Part shown: piece by piece, positions 1 to 7,287 of the stretch
Layout of the letters: every line of letters begins with the position of its first letter
How positions within the stretch are numbered: the stretch's first letter is position 1
Source: a virus
IMG/VR virus record: IMGVR_UViG_3300022837_000082
Coordinates: 1-25,720 of that record
Strand: one strand, 5' to 3'
Length of the DNA: 25,720 nt
Notes under the pieces: generated by a model
Databases searched by the model: none
What the model was told of the DNA's origin: nothing
Seen by the model: the letters and a program-made list of their open reading frames with translations, nothing else
Position numbers and translations under genes: made by a program

Positions 1-107
1 AATGTGAACAGAGAAATTACGCGGTCAGACACAAACTAGCCACAGACTTAAGCGTTGACGCTTTTGAGCTTACATGCGTACAGATACCTAAAGAAGAGTT
101 TATATGA
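1..107 (+). CDS. C-terminal end of an unidentified phage protein (5' partial)
   Basis: The frame with codons starting at base 3 is open from the window edge to a TGA at 105-107 and encodes 34 residues ending in IPKEEFI. It shares an ATGA overlap with the endolysin start at 104, a junction typical of co-translated phage genes, and this is the main reason to believe it. The other two forward frames stop at 5-7 and 37-39. The gene begins outside the window and its family cannot be recognised from this tail. An unbroken short frame could arise by chance, so confidence is moderate. Confidence 0.6.
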   Translation, partial: CEQRNYAVRHKLATDLSVDAFELTCVQIPKEEFI

Positions 108-568
108 AACTAACCGCCAACTTCTCCCTTGCGGAGATGACCAAAAGCGAAACCGCCCTACGCCATGACATCGACAATACCCCCGATGCCGACCAGCTAG
201 AGAACCTGACCATCCTGTGTGAGTGCGTGTTACAGCCTGTGCGTGAGCGCTTCGGCATGCCCGTTAAAGTCAACTCAGGCTTTCGCAGTGTTGAGGTAAA
301 CACCAAAGTAGGCGGCTCCAAGACTTCGGACCACTGTAAGGGTATGGCTGCGGACATTGAGATTCCCGGGGTGGCTAACGCTGAGCTGGCACAGTGGCTC
401 GTAGATAACCTGAACTTCCGCCAAGTCATTCTTGAGTTCTACACTCCCGGCGTCCCAGATTCAGGCTGGGTGCACGTAAGCTACAACCCTGCGGATAACA
501 AGAAGCAGGCGCTTACCGCCACAAAACAGAACGGCAAGACGGTTTACTTGAGCGGCCTAGTGGCATAA
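104..568 (+). CDS. M15 family peptidase, probable endolysin
   Basis: This 154-residue protein has the metal-binding and catalytic pattern of the M15A D-Ala-D-Ala carboxypeptidase-like family: S75-D-H77-x2-G-x2-A-D84, then E111 in ILEF, then G-W-V-H124. H77, D84 and H124 are the expected zinc ligands and E111 the expected general base. Members cleave peptide cross-links in peptidoglycan, and phages use them as endolysins. No signal peptide is visible, so export would depend on a holin; a holin-like gene lies about 560 bases downstream. The length is normal for a single-domain phage M15 enzyme. The start at 104 overlaps the previous stop (ATGA) and follows a purine-rich AAAGAAGAG. A role in virion-associated wall opening is possible but less likely for such a compact enzyme. 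Confidence 0.9.
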   Translation: MKLTANFSLAEMTKSETALRHDIDNTPDADQLENLTILCECVLQPVRERFGMPVKVNSGFRSVEVNTKVGGSKTSDHCKGMAADIEIPGVANAELAQWLVDNLNFRQVILEFYTPGVPDSGWVHVSYNPADNKKQALTATKQNGKTVYLSGLVA

Positions 569-573
569 AAGCG

Positions 574-603
574 TTGCGCCCTTTGGGGCCTATAGATTAC
601 AAT
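574..603 (+). promoter_or_regulatory. Weak sigma70-like promoter candidate
   Basis: The 58-base gap after the endolysin holds TTGCGC at 574-579 and TACAAT at 598-603, with an 18-base spacer. The -10 matches five of six consensus bases but the -35 only three. A short GCCC/GGGC stem at 578-589 lies in the spacer and has no T-tract, so it is not a convincing terminator. This is one of the few non-coding gaps in the plus arm, but the match could be chance. Confidence 0.22.
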
Positions 604-626
604 CAGACACCATCTTAGGAGCGTAT

Positions 627-869
627 ATGCCTTCGTCTACCAAACCCGGCACCATGGGTGCCTACAAGTCCCGCAATCCTGAAGCTGATGGCGACTTGTA
701 CGTCTCTTCTGCCGACCGCAAAAAAATGCAGGCCCAGAAGGGTGAGTCCGAAACTCGTAAGAAGACCGCAGCGGCCTACGACGCAGCTGTCACCACGTAC
801 AAGAACGGCGGCATGGTGGGTGCTCCTGCACGCACAGTCAAGTGTACGCCGTACAAAGTAGGTAAGTAA
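627..869 (+). CDS. Small basic phage protein of unknown function
   Basis: This 80-residue, lysine-rich protein is preceded by a good ribosome binding site (TTAGGAG at 615-621). I do not recognise a family. It has a charged, probably helical middle (residues 30-60) and a short C-terminal segment YKNGGMVGAP followed by a single Cys and KVGK. A 'GGMV' tail of this kind is seen in small proteins of aquatic phages, but I infer no function from it. Its TAA stop abuts the GTG start of the next gene, so the two are almost certainly expressed together. The other frame here (658-861) is a shadow without a ribosome binding site. Confidence 0.7.
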   Translation: MPSSTKPGTMGAYKSRNPEADGDLYVSSADRKKMQAQKGESETRKKTAAAYDAAVTTYKNGGMVGAPARTVKCTPYKVGK

Positions 870-1124
870 GTGGCTAAGACTGCTGCATGGCAGCGTAAAG
901 AGGGTAAAAGTGAGGCTGGCGGCTTGAACGCTAAAGGCCGTGCTTCTTACAACAAAGCCAACCCCGGCAAGCCCGGCCTCAAGGCTCCCCAGCCAGAGGG
1001 CGGCAAGCGTAAAGACTCGTTCTGCGCTCGCATGGAAGGCATGAAGAAGAAGCTCACTAGCGAGAAGACCGCGAAAGACCCGAACAGTCGTATAAACAAG
1101 AGCCTTAAGGCTTGGAATTGCTAA
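870..1124 (+). CDS. DUF6321-like small protein
   Basis: This 84-residue protein starts with GTG directly after the previous stop, seven bases behind an AGG. It has the pattern W-Q-R-K-E-G, then G-G-L-N-A-K-G-R-A-S-Y, then P-G-K-P-G-L-K-x-P-Q, then S-F-C-A-R-M. I associate this pattern with the DUF6321 family found in many marine and freshwater phages. The function of that family is unknown. The protein is very basic and glycine- and lysine-rich, and looks like a small nucleic-acid-binding or virion-associated protein, though nothing proves this. It sits between endolysin and holin-like genes. The family assignment is from memory of the motif and should be tested by a profile search. Confidence 0.75.
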   Translation: MAKTAAWQRKEGKSEAGGLNAKGRASYNKANPGKPGLKAPQPEGGKRKDSFCARMEGMKKKLTSEKTAKDPNSRINKSLKAWNC

Positions 1125-1125
1125 C

Positions 1126-1311
1126 ATGAACATATCCGACTCAACCAAAACCGTGGTGGATTTCGCGTCTGTTTTTACTGTGTTAGGGACTCTTGTGGAT
1201 TTCTTACCCGCCGTGGCCGCCTGTTTTACCATTGTGTGGACGCTTATTCGCATCTGGGAAACCGAGACCGTTCAGTCCATTGTCTCACGCAAGCCGCGAG
1301 ACCCTTCCTAG
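1126..1311 (+). CDS. Small membrane protein, probable holin
   Basis: This 61-residue protein is hydrophobic from about residue 9 to 44, enough for one long or two short membrane helices broken at Pro28. It ends with a charged tail, IWETETVQSIVSRK. The size, the membrane segment and a nearby endolysin gene (104-568) fit a phage holin, which forms inner-membrane holes so that the endolysin reaches the wall. The tail resembles small holin-like proteins next to tail genes in other podovirus-like phages (my recollection). The start is two bases after the previous stop; the nearest Shine-Dalgarno-like GGA is about ten bases upstream, so translation is probably coupled. An unrelated small membrane protein remains possible. 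Confidence 0.6.
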   Translation: MNISDSTKTVVDFASVFTVLGTLVDFLPAVAACFTIVWTLIRIWETETVQSIVSRKPRDPS

Positions 1312-1322
1312 TTAGGTAAACC

Positions 1323-3839
1323 ATGCCCGGTGTAGCCCTTAAAATCCAGAGATTCTTTGGTGAAGCTCCAAAGATTTCTGGCGAACTCCTGCCGGACACC
1401 GTAGCGCAGTATGCGTTTAACCTTGACCTCTCGTCTGGTGACCTGCTGCCATACCGACGCCCTGAGCGCACGTCTACGCTGGATAAAGAGGGCACCATCC
1501 GCACCATCTACCCGATGGAGGACCCCGAGACGGGCGAGCTGAACTGGTTGCACTGGACTACCGATGTCGACGTGGCAACCGCGCAGGTCGAAGGCGACCA
1601 GTCGCAGCGAGTCTACTACACTGGCCAAGATTACCCTCGTGTTACCGACTTTGACTTGGCGACCAGCGGAACCCAGTTCCCCAGCGCCAGTTACCGCATG
1701 GGTTTACCCCTGCCAACAGTCGTGCCCGTGGCCGAGGCTACCCCGTTTACGCAGAAGACTACTGTGTCACGCCTGCGCGACTCCGGCAACAACGCGACAC
1801 TGGTGACCAGCGAGCCGCACGGCCTGACGACTGGCGACTTCGCCACTGTTACTGGGTTCACCGGGGCGAACGTCGCGTACAACCTTTCCAACGTGCAGGT
1901 CACTGTTATCGACGATACATCGTTTAGCTACTTTAACTTTGGACCAGCTGAGGTAAGCGCCGCTAACACAGACGGCAAAGTCGACTTATCTGGCATCACT
2001 AAGCCCCGCAGCTACATATACACGTATCTAACCGCTTGGGGCGAAGAGTCCGTGCCTTCCGAGCCGTCGCCCACAATCTTCTTAAAAGAAGGCCAGACCA
2101 CTACGATCTCGAGTATTCCGAGCCTGTGGACTCACGGCGAAGGCTACCAAGAGCCCGGCTTGCAGGTGCGTGTCTATCGCACAGTGGCTGGTGTGTCTGG
2201 TTCCGCCTACTTCCGCGTTGCAGAGCTGGACATGGTGCCCAGCATCGCGGCAGACTACGCGCGCCTCGCGGGAGTCGCGCTGGTAACCGTCACCAAAACC
2301 GCACACGATCTGCAGACTGGGTACGTCATCCGCACCACGGTTACAGACGAGAGCGGCCTCGTAGAAGGCACGTTTACCGTTACTCGCGTGAGCAACGACA
2401 GCTTCACATTTATCGACGCCTCGCTGGCCGTCCCCACCGAAGGTTTGGCACTGGCGGGCGAGCTCAGCTACACCGTGGACGCAGTGTCCGGCACGTTTGA
2501 GCGCCTCGTAGCTACCGACGTGGTAACCGTTACGCGCACAGCACACGGCTTTATTAGCGGCGATCTGCTGGCCATCCGCCCCACTGACGACTCAGGACTG
2601 GTCGCCGGGGTGTTCGAGATCACGAAGATCGACAACAATACATTTCGCTTTGTGGACACATCCGTCGAAGACCCACTTAAGGCCGAGGCTCTGACTGGCG
2701 CGCTGGAGTTCCGCGCGGCGCTGTCCTTCGTCGACGAGCAGGATGTGAGCACGCTAGACAACATCTTGGAGTCGCTGGACTACGACCAACCTGACGAGCG
2801 CATGCAGGGGCTGCTGGCAATCCACAACAGTATGATGGTCGGCTTTTTTGATAACACCATCTGCTTTGCTGAACCGGGTGTTCCGCACGCTTGGCCGATC
2901 AAGTACCGCCTACAGGTGGACTCTAAGATTGTGGCGCTGGGTGCTTACGGCACCACGTTGCTAGCGCTGACTGACCGCACACCATGGAAGCTGGACGGCA
3001 ACAACCCTGCGGCGATGTCCATCACCCGCACGGACTACATCTTGCCGTGTGTGTCAAAGCGCTCCGTTATCAACATCGGTTTCGGTGTGGTTTGGGCGTC
3101 TGCTGGCGGTCTGGCGGTTTACTCTACCACCATCGGCACAGACTACCTCACTAAGAACGTACACAGTTGGGCGACTTGGCCGCAAGATTACGACCCTACA
3201 AATCTGTACGGAGCGTACTACCGGGGTCGCTACTTTGGCTCGGACGGCCTGAACACGTTCTTGTTCGAGCGCAACGAGGAAGTTGGCGGACATTTGGTGC
3301 AGTCTGACATTCGCTTTACCGCTGCGTACTACGACGCTAAGACTGATCGGTTCTTTTACGCTGCGGGCGACCAAGTCTGGCTGTGGAACTCCCTGCAGGT
3401 CGGTAACGCGGTTCTGGACTGGAAGTCTAAGGTTTTCACGACCAAGTCACCCCTCAACTTGGGCGCGGCGCAGATTGTCGGAGACTTCAACAGTGAAGAC
3501 GACGCTGCCGCTCTTGTACTCGAGAACACGAACATTAGGGCGTACAACGCCGCTATTATCGCGAATAACGATGTGCTGGGCGCGCTAGGCACGGTAACCG
3601 CGAATGAACTACAAGTCGCGGGCAGCAACCTGCGCGACCTACGTGTAAGCACCGGGTCTGTAACCTTCCAGTTCTTTGTGAACAAGAAGCTGATATACAG
3701 CAACTCCCGGAATGACGCCACGGCGTTTCGCCTGCCCGGTGGGTACCGCGCGGACACCTTCGAGGTGCGTGTCTCGACTAACGTCAGGGTGCGTGCTATT
3801 ATCATGGCTGAATCTATGGCCGGACTGAGAGGTGCGTAA
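1323..3839 (+). CDS. Tail nozzle-like (tail tubular protein B-like) structural protein with inserted beta repeats
   Basis: This 838-residue protein is close in length to T7 gp12, the tail nozzle (794 residues). The N-terminus (GEAPKISGELLPDTVAQ, then LSSGDLLPYR) and the later stretch with LLALTDRTPWKLDGNNPAAM and ASAGGLAVYS resemble the nozzle-like proteins of podovirus-like phages. Two places look interrupted by repeat modules with a TxxxHGL, TxxDxSFxF pattern: one at about residues 148-208 and two in tandem at about 316-389 and 397-463. These recall the FCCH beta domain that also occurs in phage structural proteins. The gene follows the holin-like gene by 11 bases (AGG before the start) and overlaps the next gene in TAATG. 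The structural role is likely; the exact tail position is inferred from length and order. Confidence 0.65.
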   Translation: MPGVALKIQRFFGEAPKISGELLPDTVAQYAFNLDLSSGDLLPYRRPERTSTLDKEGTIRTIYPMEDPETGELNWLHWTTDVDVATAQVEGDQSQRVYYTGQDYPRVTDFDLATSGTQFPSASYRMGLPLPTVVPVAEATPFTQKTTVSRLRDSGNNATLVTSEPHGLTTGDFATVTGFTGANVAYNLSNVQVTVIDDTSFSYFNFGPAEVSAANTDGKVDLSGITKPRSYIYTYLTAWGEESVPSEPSPTIFLKEGQTTTISSIPSLWTHGEGYQEPGLQVRVYRTVAGVSGSAYFRVAELDMVPSIAADYARLAGVALVTVTKTAHDLQTGYVIRTTVTDESGLVEGTFTVTRVSNDSFTFIDASLAVPTEGLALAGELSYTVDAVSGTFERLVATDVVTVTRTAHGFISGDLLAIRPTDDSGLVAGVFEITKIDNNTFRFVDTSVEDPLKAEALTGALEFRAALSFVDEQDVSTLDNILESLDYDQPDERMQGLLAIHNSMMVGFFDNTICFAEPGVPHAWPIKYRLQVDSKIVALGAYGTTLLALTDRTPWKLDGNNPAAMSITRTDYILPCVSKRSVINIGFGVVWASAGGLAVYSTTIGTDYLTKNVHSWATWPQDYDPTNLYGAYYRGRYFGSDGLNTFLFERNEEVGGHLVQSDIRFTAAYYDAKTDRFFYAAGDQVWLWNSLQVGNAVLDWKSKVFTTKSPLNLGAAQIVGDFNSEDDAAALVLENTNIRAYNAAIIANNDVLGALGTVTANELQVAGSNLRDLRVSTGSVTFQFFVNKKLIYSNSRNDATAFRLPGGYRADTFEVRVSTNVRVRAIIMAESMAGLRGA

Positions 3840-4174
3840 TGCCTAAATTTCAGGGTATACCCGCGATACCACCAGAGAAAATCGAGCAGTGGCAATACGA
3901 CGTTATGTCGGCGCTGAAAGAGAACGTAGAGATTATGCTCGGCCAGCGCGGCCCCGGGCGGGTCGTGACGAACGACTCTCTGGGTGTAGAGGCTGCCGAC
4001 AGGCAAACCATGAAGCAGATATCTGCGCGTGGAAACTACTACGTAATATCTGGTGTCGAAGTGCCGACAATCGACGACTATATTAACTTGTTGAACGATG
4101 TGCAGCAGTTGGCTATCGACGTAAGTAACATTCAATCGGCGCTTAACGCGCTCCTAACCAACATGAAGGCGTAA
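3839..4174 (+). CDS. Small virion-associated protein following the nozzle-like gene
   Basis: This 111-residue protein shares TAATG with the stop of the nozzle-like gene, so it is translationally coupled to it. The N-terminal pattern is IPAIPPEKIEQW, then SALKENVEIMLGQRG. It resembles small proteins that often follow nozzle-like genes in phages and prophages, in which a proline-rich start leads into a helix ending in GxRG. The C-terminal third (about residues 78-108) is a predicted helix with regularly spaced Leu, Val and Ile and could form a coiled coil. No catalytic motif is visible. I infer an accessory tail or adaptor role from position only. Confidence 0.65.
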   Translation: MPKFQGIPAIPPEKIEQWQYDVMSALKENVEIMLGQRGPGRVVTNDSLGVEAADRQTMKQISARGNYYVISGVEVPTIDDYINLLNDVQQLAIDVSNIQSALNALLTNMKA

Positions 4175-4176
4175 TC

Positions 4177-5964
4177 ATGGCATCACTACTTAACCGTGCC
4201 CTCCAACCCGGCTCTGGCGTTGGCCTGACAGCAGGTGTCGACTACTTCCGCAAAGGTGGTAGAGCCGCTAAAGGCGGGGTCAATCCGGGCGTAGAGAGCA
4301 TTAAGAAGGTCGATGCGACAGCGCCACAGGGCACGGGCATTAGCATAAACCCGAGTGGTGGCGAGTCGGGCTTTAGCCAGCCGATTAGTTCCGGCGGCAC
4401 GCCGGGCGCGTCGCCCATCGGCATGTCAGCAGCCGAGGCGCAGGCGCTGGGTCTAGGTACGCAGGCTGTCGGTCTGGCTGGCGCGCTTACAGGCAACACC
4501 GCACTGCAGCAAATGGCTCAGGCTGGCAACTTGGCTGGCACAGGCCTCGCTGCCGCAAACGGTAACTACGGCCCGCTCGGCTCTGTTCTCGGAGGCTTGG
4601 TGGCAGGCCCAGCGGGGGCAGTTGCTGGTGGAGCGTTGGCGGGTGGGTCACCTGCGTCCGCGATTAACGGCGTAATCGGCATGGCGAACCCTAGCATGGC
4701 CATTGCTAACGCGACTCTGGGCTTAGGCACTGGCTTGTTTGGTGACACGCCAACGACGCTCGGCGATATCGCAATGAACTCTTCGATAGGCACTGCAGCA
4801 GTCGGCAACCAAGGAATGGTCGATACCGCGCAGGCGGGTATGGCTATAAACAACAGCCCTGACCCACTAGGCGCGTTTGCGGCCACGCAGGGTATCAACG
4901 TGTCCGCCAACCCCGCAGCAGCGCAAGCAGGTGCGCAAGCGCTTGGGTGGGGCCTAAACGTCACGCCTGAAGTTGCGCAGTCGATGGTCAACACCAACAA
5001 CACCAACGGCAACATGGGGTACGGCGCCAATAGCGGCGGCTACGGCCTCAGTAGCCCCGACGGCGGCGGCATGGGTTTCTCATCGCCGGATAGCGGCACT
5101 GTCTCAGCCAACACAGGCCCAGATAACGCAGGCGGCGGCATCTCAGCCCCGGCACAAACCAGCGATAGCTTTGGCTTCACCTCGTCTGGCGGCTTGGGGC
5201 TTGGCGGCGGCGGCTTCGGCCCTGACGGCGGCGGCGGCTTCGGCCCTGACGGCGGCGGCTTCGGCCCTGACGCCCCCGGCGGTATGAAAGACGGCGGCTT
5301 GATCGGTGCAGACATGCCCGGCTTAACAATGCGCTACGCCGACGGCGGCCCTGTCATGGGCCAGAGCAACATGCAGATGCCAATGGGTGGGCAACCAAAC
5401 GCTCAGATGATGCAGGCGCAAATCGGCCAGATGATGCGTGACCCGCAGACGTTGCAGCGCTTGCTAGCCCGTCCAGTGCAGCTCATGCAGTCTGGAGAGC
5501 TAACGCCAGACGAAGTCGTAACCATGGGTCGAGTTGCCGAGGCGGCCATCTACAACCCCTCGTTGTACCCCCAGCTGCGCCAGTTCGTCGCTGCGCAGGG
5601 CATGACGCCCCTGCCAGCCAGCTTTGACCCCTCTGTAATATTGAATATTATCGTAATCGCTCGCGGCCTACAACAGATGCAAGGTCAGGGCCAAGGCCAG
5701 ATGGGTGATACCCAGCCGGGTCAAATACCCTTGATGGCCCAAGCGCAGATGGAGAATCCGGTTGGTATGGCGAACGGCGGATACTTGCGTGGCCCCGGCA
5801 CCGGTCGATCAGATTCCATCGGGACGCTTAACACAAGCACCGCTGCACCTGTTAAAGTTGCAAACGGTGAGTACGTTATCCCCGAGCATGTGGTTCGTGC
5901 TAAGGGCCGAGACTTCTTCGACAGCTTGCTCCGCAAGTACACGTCAATGCCAAAGGGAGAATGA
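4177..5964 (+). CDS. Glycine-rich virion protein with C-terminal phage structural motif
   Basis: This 595-residue protein has three parts. Residues about 85-190 are Gly/Ala-rich with glycine-zipper-like spacing (LGSVLGGLVAGPAGAV), which suggests membrane insertion or close helix packing. Residues about 280-395 are low-complexity Gly/Ser/Pro/Asp and include the tandem GGGFGPD repeat. Residues about 390-595 are Met/Gln-rich and end in GTGRSDSIGTL, VANGEYVIPEHVVRA, FFDSL. A C-terminal block of the form 'RSDSI, xxGEYVIP' recurs in phage minor structural proteins (family recollection). The start is two bases after the previous stop behind GAAGGCG. Its place between nozzle-like and transglycosylase genes suggests an ejected or internal virion protein; no enzyme motif is seen. 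Confidence 0.7.
   Translation: MASLLNRALQPGSGVGLTAGVDYFRKGGRAAKGGVNPGVESIKKVDATAPQGTGISINPSGGESGFSQPISSGGTPGASPIGMSAAEAQALGLGTQAVGLAGALTGNTALQQMAQAGNLAGTGLAAANGNYGPLGSVLGGLVAGPAGAVAGGALAGGSPASAINGVIGMANPSMAIANATLGLGTGLFGDTPTTLGDIAMNSSIGTAAVGNQGMVDTAQAGMAINNSPDPLGAFAATQGINVSANPAAAQAGAQALGWGLNVTPEVAQSMVNTNNTNGNMGYGANSGGYGLSSPDGGGMGFSSPDSGTVSANTGPDNAGGGISAPAQTSDSFGFTSSGGLGLGGGGFGPDGGGGFGPDGGGFGPDAPGGMKDGGLIGADMPGLTMRYADGGPVMGQSNMQMPMGGQPNAQMMQAQIGQMMRDPQTLQRLLARPVQLMQSGELTPDEVVTMGRVAEAAIYNPSLYPQLRQFVAAQGMTPLPASFDPSVILNIIVIARGLQQMQGQGQGQMGDTQPGQIPLMAQAQMENPVGMANGGYLRGPGTGRSDSIGTLNTSTAAPVKVANGEYVIPEHVVRAKGRDFFDSLLRKYTSMPKGE
5203..5271 (+). repeat. In-frame tandem repeat encoding GGGFGPD units
   Basis: Three consecutive units lie at 5203-5226, 5227-5250 and 5251-5271 (24, 24 and 21 bases), each ending in GGCTTCGGCCCTGAC. 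They differ only by one GGC codon and encode GGGGFGPD, GGGGFGPD and GGGFGPD (about residues 343-365). The near-identity at DNA level points to recent slippage expansion. The units probably form a flexible linker. Confidence 0.9.
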
Positions 5965-5966
5965 TT

Positions 5967-7274
5967 ATGGATTGGTGGTTACCAACGAGCAACTACACGC
6001 CGTCATACACGCCGTCAGCCAGCTACAGCGCTGGGGCTGACTATGGCTTGTCGAGCCCTGCCCTCTATGCCGCTCCGGCTAGCTCGGGCCCCAGCCTGAG
6101 TGCGCCTACGCAAAGTGGCTCGAGCTACGGCTTTGACTCTGGCAGCGCTGGTGACGGGCTTCAAGCCCCAAACTCTTACGAGTACTCGGCGCCGACGAAC
6201 GACTACACTAGCGCGTTTGGCTCTGGCTCCGCGCTCACCGGCTCCGCTTACGACAACGGCGCGTATCAGTCCCCCTATAGCACCATGGACTTTGGTGGCG
6301 GTGGCGGTGGCGGTGGCTCGGCGCCGTTCGGTGGTGGCCTCAACCTCTCGTTTAACAGCCAAGGCAGCGGCGGCCTAAACACTCCACTGGGTGCGGGGCA
6401 AAGCAGCCCAGCGTTCCAAGCTGGGCAGGGCGTCTCAATCCCTGACGGCGCGTTTGGCTCTGGCTCGTTTACCACGCAGGTGAACGCTAACACCTCCACA
6501 GGCGGGGGCGTTGGCACAACCGGCGGCCTCGGCGTTACGCCAGACCGACAGGGCGGCCAATCCCAGTACAGCCTGTTGGGCGGACAGGGCTCAGCAGGTA
6601 CACCTCCTGCACGCCCTCCGTCGGGCCCGATAGAGCAAAAAATAGGCGGCGTGCAAGACTGGGTGGGCAGGAACGCGCAGACAGCTCGCTTGGGTCTAGA
6701 CCTTGGCGGACTTTTACTTGCGCGTCAGAGCCAGAAAGAAGCTGGCGCTATGGCTAGCCGACAGATGGCGATGCAGCAACAGGCGCAGCAGCGCAACTTT
6801 GCCCAAGCGGACAAGATGAACGCTATTGCAGACCAGTCGTTTAACGAAGCTCGTAGCCTGTATAACCCCCAAGAGATGGCTATACGCAGCATGGCGCAGC
6901 AGCAAATGGCGCAGCAGCGCAACATGGTCGACGCGCGGACCCAGATGCAGAGGGCTGGCAAGAGCGTGGGGACTATCGACGCTGAGATGCGCCGCGCCAA
7001 GCTGGGCGGCACTACTGGCGCAACTACCGCCTACATGACTGGTCTGGACAGGGGGCGCGCAGCGCAACAAAGCGCTCTTACCAGCGCCAAAAACCTAACA
7101 TCCAGCTACAATGCAAACGCCGACTACTCTGGCGCAGATCGGGTGGCGCAAGCCGGGCAGCAAACTGCGCAGCAACTGACAGGTATGCTTAACAGCTACT
7201 TAGGCAACCCGGTGTACCAGACCAGCGCCGATGCGTACCGCCGAGCGCAGCAGGCAGCGTACTACTACCCCTAA
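5967..7274 (+). CDS. Low-complexity internal virion (ejection) protein, T7 gp14-like by position
   Basis: The first 215 or so residues are Ser/Gly/Tyr/Pro-rich low complexity, including eight consecutive glycines. From about residue 230 the protein becomes Ala/Gln/Met-rich and helical with repeated QQMAQQRNM-type segments, and it ends in YYYP. This helical, Ala/Gln-rich character and the position just before a transglycosylase-bearing protein match T7 gp14, which is ejected into the host envelope. No sequence homology is claimed. Two starts are possible: ATG at 5961 (ATGA overlap, 437 residues) or ATG at 5967 (435 residues). I chose 5967 because GGGAGA at 5955-5960 is then six bases upstream instead of abutting the start. 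Confidence 0.7.
   Translation: MDWWLPTSNYTPSYTPSASYSAGADYGLSSPALYAAPASSGPSLSAPTQSGSSYGFDSGSAGDGLQAPNSYEYSAPTNDYTSAFGSGSALTGSAYDNGAYQSPYSTMDFGGGGGGGGSAPFGGGLNLSFNSQGSGGLNTPLGAGQSSPAFQAGQGVSIPDGAFGSGSFTTQVNANTSTGGGVGTTGGLGVTPDRQGGQSQYSLLGGQGSAGTPPARPPSGPIEQKIGGVQDWVGRNAQTARLGLDLGGLLLARQSQKEAGAMASRQMAMQQQAQQRNFAQADKMNAIADQSFNEARSLYNPQEMAIRSMAQQQMAQQRNMVDARTQMQRAGKSVGTIDAEMRRAKLGGTTGATTAYMTGLDRGRAAQQSALTSAKNLTSSYNANADYSGADRVAQAGQQTAQQLTGMLNSYLGNPVYQTSADAYRRAQQAAYYYP
6294..6317 (+). repeat. GGTGGC hexanucleotide tandem repeat (four units)
   Basis: Four perfect GGTGGC units encode eight glycines in a row within the low-complexity N-terminal part of the virion protein gene. This is a slippage-prone microsatellite that stays in frame when it gains or loses units. 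Confidence 0.9.
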
Positions 7275-7287
7275 CAAGGACTAAGCG

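Noticed and set aside
50-63. AAGCG/CGCTT stem with short T-run as a terminator
   Set aside because: A five-base stem and four T's inside coding sequence are too weak.
55-84. TTGACG followed by TACAGA as a promoter before the endolysin
   Set aside because: The stretch lies inside the open C-terminal frame of the upstream gene, which is coupled to the endolysin by ATGA, and the -10 matches only three bases.
578-589. GCCC/GGGC hairpin as terminator of the endolysin gene
   Set aside because: It has only four base pairs and is followed by CTATAG rather than a T-run.
615-1253. Minus-strand frame of 212 codons over the small lysis-region genes
   Set aside because: The plus-strand genes there have ribosome binding sites and tight junctions, and the antisense frame has none.
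3356-4135. Minus-strand frame of 259 codons across the nozzle-like gene and its neighbour
   Set aside because: It opposes two well-supported coupled genes and shows no motif; this is a shadow frame.
5203-5271. Tandem repeats as a CRISPR array
   Set aside because: The units are directly adjacent, in frame and without spacers; they encode a glycine-rich linker.
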